A DNA stretch of 7,250 nt from Candidatus Eiseniibacteriota bacterium (GTDB lineage: Bacteria > Eisenbacteria > RBG-16-71-46 > SZUA-252), in the NCBI GenBank assembly GCA_016880395.1, contig JAEHDN010000046.1, positions 1 through 7,250 of the forward strand. The letters are read 5' to 3'. Position 1 is the first letter of the stretch. Each line of letters begins with the position of its first letter. Positions 1-5,394 of this stretch are shown here, piece after piece. The notes beneath the pieces were generated by a model that worked only from the letters and a program-made list of their open reading frames with translations, had not been told where the DNA came from and made no database searches. The position numbers were made by a program, and so were the translations under genes.

Positions 1-292
1 CGCTCTCCTCGTGGGCGATCTCGAGGCCATCGCGGGTCTTCAGGGTCCAGGAGGTCGACCCGGCCACGAGAACGCTCGGAGCGCCCACGGCGAGCCCGAT
101 GCGGAGGCTCTGGACGTGCTTCCAGGCTTCCGGCGGCGGGAGCGGAACAGGGGCATTGGGGACGGACGCCGGAGGCTGGGCTGCTCCCCTGGGAGAGGCC
201 ACGGGCCCGGGCTCGGGACGGGGGCTCGGCTCGGCCTTGGGCCCCGCGCACCCGGCCAGAACCAGGGCGAGGACGAGCACGACCCTCAACAC
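1..292 (-). CDS. SpoIID/LytB-like lipoprotein, N-terminal part (runs off left edge)
   Basis: Ninety-seven codons are visible before the window ends. The protein begins with a short hydrophobic leader and a lipobox (LVLAGC, Cys15), so it should be a lipoprotein on the periplasmic side of a membrane. A Pro/Ala-rich linker follows (about residues 18-54). From residue 62 the sequence SLRIGLAVGAPSVLVAG and the following strand-rich stretch resemble the start of SpoIID/LytB domains. SpoIID proteins of this family are lytic transglycosylases that act on peptide-free glycan strands and leave 1,6-anhydro-MurNAc ends; this is family knowledge, and the catalytic region is outside the window. The start is GTG at 292-290 (or TTG at 289-287) with GGAGG just upstream; the GTG start overlaps the anmK stop by 7 bases. 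Context fits, since its product would feed AnmK. The lipoprotein call is firm; the SpoIID call is moderate because so little of the domain is seen. Confidence 0.68.
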   Translation of the reverse strand, partial: MLRVVLVLALVLAGCAGPKAEPSPRPEPGPVASPRGAAQPPASVPNAPVPLPPPEAWKHVQSLRIGLAVGAPSVLVAGSTSWTLKTRDGLEIAHEES

Positions 293-1464
293 CCGCCCCT
301 CCGGGGCGACGGCGGGGGCGTGATCGATCCAAGGACCACCTCCCGCGCGGCGCCGGTTGCCGAAGGCACATTCCCCGCACGGCAGCATATCGACTCGAAC
401 GCGAGGAACGCGAACGCCATCGCCTCCTTGGCTTCCGACGGCACGCCCAGGGCCTCGGTGCCGGCGACGGGGACGCGCAGGCAGGCGGCGATGTCCTGGA
501 CCAGGGTCGCGTTGTTCGCGCCGCCGCCCGACACGTAGACTTCGTCCGGCCTCCCCTTCCCCGACTGCTCCACGCCGCGCGCCACGGCCGCCGCGGTGAG
601 CGCGCACGCCGTGCGGAGCCGGTCCCGGAGCGACAGCCCCTCGGTGCGCGCCAGGAAGCGGGACAGATATCCGGCGCCGAACTCCTCCCGCCCCGCGCTC
701 TTCGGGGGCGTGCGCGCGAAGAAGGGCTCGGAGAGGAAGTAGCGAACCACGTCCTCCGCGGCGCGGCCGCCCGCCGCCAGCGCGCCTTCCGCGTCGTAGC
801 GTGCGCCCGCGGGGCCGACCGCTCCGACGATGCCGTCGAGGAGCATGTTGCCGGGGCCGCAGTCGAAGGCGAGCGTCTCCTCGAGCCTTCCGCCCGCGCG
901 GAGACGCGTGAGGTTCGCGATCCCGCCCAGGTTGAGGAGCACGCGGTCGCTCGTGTCCGACGCGAGCTGGTGGTAGTCGAAGCGGGGGACGAGCGGCGCG
1001 CCTTCACCTCCCGCGAGGAGATCGGCCATGCGGAATCCCGACACCACGGGGATGCCGAGCGCGGCCGCGAGCACCGCGGGCTCGCCGATCTGCACGGTGA
1101 CGCGCTTCCCCGAGCGCTCGCCGTGGGGATCGTGGAAGACCGTCTGGCCGTGATAGCCCACGACCTCGGGCGGCGGCCCGGGCGGCGCCGCGTCCAGCGC
1201 TGCGCGCGCGGCGGCGGATGCGATCTCGGCCACCTCGACATGCACGCGGAAGAGATCACGCAGGGGGAGCGTGCCTTCCTGCGCGCCGAGCACGCGCCGG
1301 CGAAGCTCGTCGGAGTAGGGGCGCGATGCGAAGGCGAGGAGCTGCGTCGAGCGTCGCGCACCCGCTCGGTCGATCTCGACCACCGCGGCGTCGGCGCCAT
1401 CGGACGACGTCCCGCTCATGATGCCCACAACGCGCGCGCGGCCCGCGGCGTCGGAACGGCTCAT
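286..1464 (-). CDS. anmK: Anhydro-N-acetylmuramic acid kinase
   Basis: A cytoplasmic kinase that hydrolyses the 1,6-anhydro ring of anhydro-MurNAc and phosphorylates it with ATP, giving MurNAc-6-phosphate for MurQ. The 392-residue protein has the family motifs in order: GTSSDGAD (18-25, nucleotide-binding loop), YHGQTVFH (104-111), GGEGAPLVPRFDY (152-164), LNLGGIANLT (177-186), AFDCGPGNMLLD (199-210, whose Asp201 matches the conserved, probably catalytic Asp), SGGGANN (312-318), EAKEAMAFAF (344-353) and the C-terminal TGAAREVVLGSI. Length is close to the usual 365-390; the N-terminus is slightly extended and the last dozen residues are Pro/Arg/Gly-rich. The ATG overlaps the stop of the upstream permease as ATGA (1461-1464), and its own stop overlaps the SpoIID-like start. 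One oddity is Glu154 where many homologues have Gln (GGQGAPL). The family assignment is very secure. Confidence 0.97.
   Translation of the reverse strand: MSRSDAAGRARVVGIMSGTSSDGADAAVVEIDRAGARRSTQLLAFASRPYSDELRRRVLGAQEGTLPLRDLFRVHVEVAEIASAAARAALDAAPPGPPPEVVGYHGQTVFHDPHGERSGKRVTVQIGEPAVLAAALGIPVVSGFRMADLLAGGEGAPLVPRFDYHQLASDTSDRVLLNLGGIANLTRLRAGGRLEETLAFDCGPGNMLLDGIVGAVGPAGARYDAEGALAAGGRAAEDVVRYFLSEPFFARTPPKSAGREEFGAGYLSRFLARTEGLSLRDRLRTACALTAAAVARGVEQSGKGRPDEVYVSGGGANNATLVQDIAACLRVPVAGTEALGVPSEAKEAMAFAFLAFESICCRAGNVPSATGAAREVVLGSITPPPSPRRGGC
298..302 (-). promoter_or_regulatory. Ribosome binding site for the SpoIID-like gene
   Basis: GGAGG on the minus strand lies 5 bases upstream of GTG (292-290) and 8 bases upstream of the in-frame TTG (289-287). 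It sits inside the last codons of anmK. It supports a real start here, although no ATG is present, and does not by itself decide between the two codons. Confidence 0.55.
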
Positions 1465-2285
1465 CGGCTGCTTCCCTTCAGAACGCCCTCCACGATCTGG
1501 CGCTGGAAGAACGCAAACGCCACGAGCACGGGCGCGGTCGCGAGGCTCGATCCCGCGAGGAGCGCGCCCCAGTCTACCGCGTGCTCGGACTGCGCGAAGA
1601 GCGCGAGCCCGACCGGCAGCGTGCGCATCGATTCCGACGTCGTCAGTACGAGCGGGTGGAGGAACGCGTTCCAGGTGATCAGGAACCCGTTCACGCCCAC
1701 GACGGCGAGGCCGGGGCCGGAGAGCGGGAGCACGATCCGCCGGAAGATCGCTCCCGAGGACCAGCCGTCGGTGCGGGCCGCCTCCTCCAGCTCCCCCGAC
1801 ATCGTCTGATAATAGTGCGCCATGAAGAGCACGCCGAACGGATCCGCCAGGTGGGGCAGGATGAGCGCGGGATAGGTGTCGAGGAGCCCCAGCCGGGAGA
1901 GGAGCAGGTAGAGCGGCACGAGCGTCACCTGCCGCGGGAGGATCAGGAACGCGGTCGCGAGCGCCAGGAAGACGCCGCGCCCCACGAACCGCGCGCGCGC
2001 GAGCGCGTGGCCGGCCGCCGCCGCGAACAGCACCTGGAACGGGACCGCGATGGCGGTCACCACGATCGAGTTGAGCGCGAAGCGCGCCATCGGCCCGCCC
2101 GAGAGGATGGCCCGGTAGTGCTCGAGCGAAAGCGGCTGGGCGAACCAGTCCCCCGGGGTCAGGGGCAAGTCGCCGCCGCGGCCGAGGGAGACGCGCGCCA
2201 TGTAGAGGAGTGGAGCGAGCGAGAGGAGCGCGATCGCGCCCAGCGCCGCGTAGGCGAGCGTGGACGAGCGCGCGGGAGCGGTCAG
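1461..2285 (-). CDS. Sugar ABC transporter permease, MalG/UgpE-like (start uncertain)
   Basis: Second membrane subunit of a CUT1-type sugar importer. It has several hydrophobic helices, the EAA loop that contacts the ATPase (EEAARTDG then FRRIVLP, about residues 167-186 from the CTG at 2285) and the QRQIVEGVLKGSSR ending typical of MalG-type proteins. The first helix (AIALLSLAPLLYMARVSLG) is coded upstream of the only in-frame ATG (2201-2199), so starting there would remove half of it. Between that ATG and the nearest upstream in-frame stop there is no ATG, GTG or TTG. Two explanations remain: a CTG start at 2285-2283, giving 274 residues and lying 8 bases after GGAAGG, or a missing base that would restore the ATG at 2314-2312, which shares its A with the stop of the previous gene (TGATG). 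The coordinates follow the CTG option. The substrate is inferred from murQ and anmK alongside. Confidence 0.88.
   Translation of the reverse strand: MTAPARSSTLAYAALGAIALLSLAPLLYMARVSLGRGGDLPLTPGDWFAQPLSLEHYRAILSGGPMARFALNSIVVTAIAVPFQVLFAAAAGHALARARFVGRGVFLALATAFLILPRQVTLVPLYLLLSRLGLLDTYPALILPHLADPFGVLFMAHYYQTMSGELEEAARTDGWSSGAIFRRIVLPLSGPGLAVVGVNGFLITWNAFLHPLVLTTSESMRTLPVGLALFAQSEHAVDWGALLAGSSLATAPVLVAFAFFQRQIVEGVLKGSSR
1471..1479 (-). promoter_or_regulatory. Ribosome binding site for anmK
   Basis: GAAGGGAAG on the minus strand, with its AGGGA core at 1477-1473, ends 6 bases before the anmK ATG. It lies within the end of the upstream permease gene and agrees with the ATGA-overlap start. Confidence 0.5.
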
Positions 2286-2293
2286 GAGGAAGG

Positions 2294-2299
2294 CCTTCC
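2294..2299 (-). promoter_or_regulatory. Possible ribosome binding site before a CTG start
   Basis: GGAAGG on the minus strand precedes the in-frame CTG (2285-2283) by 8 bases. It is half of the perfect 12-base palindrome GGAAGGCCTTCC (2288-2299). It only matters if the permease really starts at CTG; chance is a fair alternative. Confidence 0.25.
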
Positions 2300-2313
2300 G
2301 CGCCGTGCGCTCA

Positions 2314-3186
2314 TCACGCGGGAGCGTCCGCGGGGTCGCCGCCGAGCATCCGCCGCTGCACGATCAGGATCACGCCTACGAGGAGGAGCAGGAGGTAGGC
2401 GAGCGCGGAGGCATAGCCCATCTCGAAGTGGTAGAACGCGCGCTCGTAGAGATGATAGACGAGCGTGAGCGTGCTCTCGAGCGGTCCGCCGCGCGTGAGC
2501 ACGAACACCTCGATGAAGATCTGGAACGAGCGGATCGTGTTGAGCAGCACGACGAAGAGGAGCACCGGACGGACGTGCGGGAGCACGATCCGCCGCTCCA
2601 CCTGGAGCCGCGAGAGCCCTTCCAGCCGAGCCGCCTCGAGCTGCTCGTCGGGGAGCGTCTTCCGCGCCGCCAGGATCAGGATCGCGTAGTAGCCCACGCT
2701 CGCCCAAACGTCCATCAGCATGATCGAGGGAAGGGCCAGCACGGGATCCTGGAGCCAGTGCACGCGCCCGAGGCTCGCGGCCGCGAGCCAACCGTTCAGG
2801 AGCCCCTCTTCCGCGTAGAGTGACTTGAAGACGAGTGAGATGACGACCATGGAGAGGGTCGCCGGAAAGAAGATCGCGGCGCGGAAGAAACCCTGCCCTC
2901 GGCGCACGGACGCGAGGAGGCCCGATACCACGTACGCGAGCGTCAGCGTGACCGGGAGCGTTCCGACGACGAAGAGCACCGTGGTCCGGAGCGCGTGCCA
3001 GAACGAGGGGGACGTGAGCGCGCGCGCGTAGTTGTCGAAGCCCACCCAGCGGACGAGGTCGGGGCGGAGCGGGTTGTAGGCGAGGAAGCTCAGCGCGAGC
3101 GCGTACGCGAGCGGGAAGATCCCAAAGACCGCGAAGAAGAGCCCCCAGGGGGCGAGGCCCAGCGCCCCTGCGCGGCGTCCCCTCAC
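2314..3186 (-). CDS. Sugar ABC transporter permease, MalF/UgpA-like
   Basis: First membrane subunit of the CUT1-type importer, 290 residues from GTG (3186-3184), a normal length for UgpA-like proteins. A basic N-terminus (RGRR) leads into helix 1 (about 11-33), then the family pattern VGFDNYARAL (48-57), further helices, and the EAA loop (LEAARLEG, 183-190, then ERRIVLP, 197-203), which docks on the ATP-binding subunit. The end (VQRRMLGG) is also typical. It pairs with the MalG-like permease that follows. It starts 52 bases after the stop of the binding-protein gene with only a weak ribosome site. That gap contains an ATG (3236-3234) just 2 bases after the upstream stop; its frame runs 17 codons and ends in TGA at 3185-3183, right over the GTG. 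A single missing base would join the two, so the real N-terminus may be about 17 residues longer. Confidence 0.92.
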   Translation of the reverse strand: MRGRRAGALGLAPWGLFFAVFGIFPLAYALALSFLAYNPLRPDLVRWVGFDNYARALTSPSFWHALRTTVLFVVGTLPVTLTLAYVVSGLLASVRRGQGFFRAAIFFPATLSMVVISLVFKSLYAEEGLLNGWLAAASLGRVHWLQDPVLALPSIMLMDVWASVGYYAILILAARKTLPDEQLEAARLEGLSRLQVERRIVLPHVRPVLLFVVLLNTIRSFQIFIEVFVLTRGGPLESTLTLVYHLYERAFYHFEMGYASALAYLLLLLVGVILIVQRRMLGGDPADAPA

Positions 3187-3238
3187 GGTCCGATGCGTCC
3201 CGGCGGCAGCGGCGCGGGCGCGCGTTCCGCCGACATCG
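3187..3238 (-). other. Short spacer between binding-protein and permease genes, with aborted 17-codon frame
   Basis: The only sizeable non-coding gap in the operon. It holds an ATG (3236-3234) that opens MSAERAPAPLPPGRIGP and stops at 3185-3183, overlapping the GTG chosen for the permease. The sequence looks like the disordered N-terminus of a permease rather than a separate peptide. No terminator-like hairpin followed by T residues is visible. Confidence 0.45.
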
Positions 3239-4471
3239 TCACGGCTTCGCCGCGAGCACCGCGTCGATCCGCGCGTCCGCCGACTGGAGTGCCGCCTCGG
3301 GTGTCTTGCGCCCGTAGATCGCCTCTTCCAGCTCTCCGTTCACGATCTCCTCGATCTCGACCCACTTCGGATGGAGCGGGGGCGCAACGGCGGTCGGGAG
3401 CTGATCGAGGAACCTGGACTCCTGGTGGTGCCGATTGAAGTAGGTATCCAGGCCCGCTGCCGTCGCGGCGGGGAAAGCATTCCCGGTCGCAATGTAGACC
3501 GGCATCGTGTTCTCGGGCTGCACCAGGAAGCGCGCAAGCTCGAGCGCGGCGGCCTGCCGCTTCGAACCGCGGAAGATCCCGAGCACCTCCGCGCCCGCGA
3601 ACGAAGCATGAGTGCCGCGGTTCAGCGCGGGTTGCGGCATGAGCTGGATCGAGTAGTGGATCTTGGGAGCCTCCTGGGCAAGCTTCCGGATGAGCCACGG
3701 CCCCGAGATGACCACTCCGATACGCCCACTCGTGAACGCCTGCTCGTGCATCTCCTGGCGATCGAGGAGGGAGTAGGGCTTGAGCGAGAGATAGAACCGG
3801 AGCGCCTCCACGTTCTGGGGGCTCCCCATCACGCTTCGGGTGAGGGTGGAGTCGAGGATGTTGCCTCCGTTCCCCCAGGCGAACGGCATGAACTTCTTGA
3901 AGAGGATCTCGCGCTCGCCCGTGTTCATGCCGAAGCCCCGCGCGTCGGGCACGCGCTCGGCGATCGTCTGGACGGTCTTCCGCAGATCGGCCCAGGTCTG
4001 GATGCGTGCCCCCGAGTCGAGCCCCGCGCGCTTGACGAGCAGGTCGTTCACGAAGAGCGCTCGGGTGCCCACCATCCAGGGGATCGCGTAGGCCCGGCCG
4101 CGATAGCTCGCGACATCCCACCCGAACAGGGCGGGCCTCATGTCGGCGACCCGGTCGGTGAGGTCGACCAGAGTGCTGTCGGCGACGAGCCCGGGGAGGA
4201 AGGTCGAACCCAGCTCGCACAGATCGGGGGGACGTCCGGCCGCGATCGCCGCGACGATCTTCTCGCGGCCGCTCTGCCAGGTGAGCTGCTCGACCTGCAC
4301 GTCCACACCGGGGTTCGCGGCCTCGAAGCGGTCGATGACGGGCTGGATCGCCGTGATCGGGGAGAACTGCCAGAAGACGAGAACGTTCTTCGGCGCTGCC
4401 TTCTTCCCACACCCGGCGACGAGCATGAGGGACACCGCCACCGTGAGCGTGGCAGCCGCCCACCGCCTCAT
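3239..4471 (-). CDS. Sugar ABC transporter substrate-binding lipoprotein (CUT1, UgpB/MalE-like)
   Basis: Periplasm-facing binding protein that captures a sugar and delivers it to the two permeases encoded next. The 410-residue form has a lipoprotein signal (MRRW, hydrophobic stretch, lipobox LVAGC with Cys21) and then the extracellular solute-binding protein fold: VLVFWQFSP strand, FEAANPGVDVQVEQL, AGRPPDLCELG, YAIPWMVGTRALFVNDLLVKRAGL, FAWGNGGNIL, and GRIGVVISGPWLIR. These match family 1 proteins of maltose, glycerol-3-phosphate and oligosaccharide importers. ATG at 4471-4469 overlaps the murQ stop as ATGA. An ATG eight codons earlier (4495-4493) has a strong AGGAGG site 7 bases upstream and could be the true start, but it places an acidic stretch (MGEAGDPK) before the signal peptide. 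The ligand cannot be read from sequence; position between murQ and anmK suggests anhydro-MurNAc, MurNAc or a disaccharide containing them. Confidence 0.93.
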   Translation of the reverse strand: MRRWAAATLTVAVSLMLVAGCGKKAAPKNVLVFWQFSPITAIQPVIDRFEAANPGVDVQVEQLTWQSGREKIVAAIAAGRPPDLCELGSTFLPGLVADSTLVDLTDRVADMRPALFGWDVASYRGRAYAIPWMVGTRALFVNDLLVKRAGLDSGARIQTWADLRKTVQTIAERVPDARGFGMNTGEREILFKKFMPFAWGNGGNILDSTLTRSVMGSPQNVEALRFYLSLKPYSLLDRQEMHEQAFTSGRIGVVISGPWLIRKLAQEAPKIHYSIQLMPQPALNRGTHASFAGAEVLGIFRGSKRQAAALELARFLVQPENTMPVYIATGNAFPAATAAGLDTYFNRHHQESRFLDQLPTAVAPPLHPKWVEIEEIVNGELEEAIYGRKTPEAALQSADARIDAVLAAKP

Positions 4472-5394
4472 TTTCGGATCGCCTGCCTCACCCATCCGTG
4501 GGCCTCCTCGAGTCGTCGCTCCGCCTGCCGTCGCGTCACCCCCGCGCGCTTCATCACGATCGCGACCTTCAGCGAACCCCCCGCGCGCCGGAGCCAGTCA
4601 TCGGTCTCCTCGTAGCGCGCTCCCGTGGCGTGCATGAGCACGCGCTTCGTGCGCTCCTCGAGCTTCCGGCTCGCGGTCCGCAGGTCGACCATCAGGTTCT
4701 CGTAGACCTTCCCCATCCGCACCATGCTCGCGGTGGTGAGCATGTTGAGGACGAGCTTCTGCGCCGTGCCCGACTTGAGCCGCGTCGACCCGGTGAGCAC
4801 CTCCGGGCCGACGCGCGGCGCGATCACCACGTCGCAGTCGATCGAACTGCGCGCCCCGGGATTCGCGGTCACCGCGATCGTCGCGGCGCCCACCTTGCGT
4901 CCGTACGCGATCGCGCCGAGAGCATAGGGCGTGCGTCGGCTCGCCATGATCCCGACCACGATGTCTTTCTCGCCGACCCGGCGTTTCTTGAGCGCAGCCG
5001 CGGCTGCCCCGGGGTCGTCCTCGGCTCCCTCCACCGAGCGAACGAGAGCGCGGCGACCGCCGGCGATGATTCCCTGCACCATCGTGCGCGGCGTGCCGAA
5101 GGTCGGGGGGCATTCGGCGGCGTCGAGCACGCCCAGCCGCCCGCTCGTGCCCGCTCCCACGTAGAAGAGCCGACCGCCGCGCTCGAAGCGCTCCACGATG
5201 AGGTCCACGGCCTTCGCGATCCGCGGGATCTCGCGGCCCACGGCGATCGGAACCCTCCGGTCCTCCGAGTTCATGAGGCGGAGCACGTCGGGCGTGGCGA
5301 GCCGGTCGAGCCGGCGCGAGCGCGGGTTCCGCCGCTCGGTGACGAGGCGCGACAGCTCTTCGAAGATGACCTTGCCGCTCCGGCGGTCGCTCAC
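4468..5394 (-). CDS. murQ: N-acetylmuramic acid 6-phosphate etherase
   Basis: Cytoplasmic SIS-domain enzyme that removes the D-lactyl ether from MurNAc-6-phosphate, yielding GlcNAc-6-phosphate and D-lactate, the step after AnmK. The 308-residue protein aligns along its whole length with E. coli MurQ (298 residues): TERRNPRSRRLDRL, INDED-like MNSEDRRVP, RLFYVGAGTSGRLGVLDAAECPPTFG (75-100), SVEGAEDD (120-127), GSTRLKSGTAQKLVLNML and GKVYENLMVDLRTASRKL. Glu94 and Glu125 match the two catalytic glutamates of E. coli MurQ (Glu83 and Glu114), with the same 31-residue spacing. The start is GTG at 5394-5392, overlapping the stop of the C25 gene as GTGA; the same frame stays open far upstream but that stretch has no MurQ homology. 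One unusual change: residues 152-157 read SRRTPY where the family normally has SGRTPY, so Arg153 replaces an active-site-loop glycine. Confidence 0.97.
   Translation of the reverse strand: MSDRRSGKVIFEELSRLVTERRNPRSRRLDRLATPDVLRLMNSEDRRVPIAVGREIPRIAKAVDLIVERFERGGRLFYVGAGTSGRLGVLDAAECPPTFGTPRTMVQGIIAGGRRALVRSVEGAEDDPGAAAAALKKRRVGEKDIVVGIMASRRTPYALGAIAYGRKVGAATIAVTANPGARSSIDCDVVIAPRVGPEVLTGSTRLKSGTAQKLVLNMLTTASMVRMGKVYENLMVDLRTASRKLEERTKRVLMHATGARYEETDDWLRRAGGSLKVAIVMKRAGVTRRQAERRLEEAHGWVRQAIRK
4503..4508 (-). promoter_or_regulatory. Strong Shine-Dalgarno-like site inside murQ
   Basis: AGGAGG on the minus strand lies 7 bases before the ATG at 4495-4493 of the binding-protein gene, and 31 bases before the ATGA-overlap ATG at 4471. 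The same bases code for the Glu-Glu-Ala-His of the MurQ C-terminus, so the match may come from coding. It is the main evidence for the longer start. Confidence 0.4.

Noticed and set aside
2288..2299. Perfect palindrome GGAAGGCCTTCC as an operator
   Set aside because: It has no spacer or second copy, lies within coding sequence, and such short GC-rich palindromes arise by chance. It is kept only as a possible ribosome site for a CTG start.
970..2468. Overlapping long plus-strand frames (279 and 295 codons)
   Set aside because: They lie antisense to anmK and both permeases, with highly charged low-complexity products typical of GC-rich shadows.
3183..4463. 426-codon minus-strand frame over the binding-protein gene
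   Set aside because: It is an out-of-frame copy of the binding-protein gene. Only its last 17 codons are of interest, as a possible permease N-terminus.
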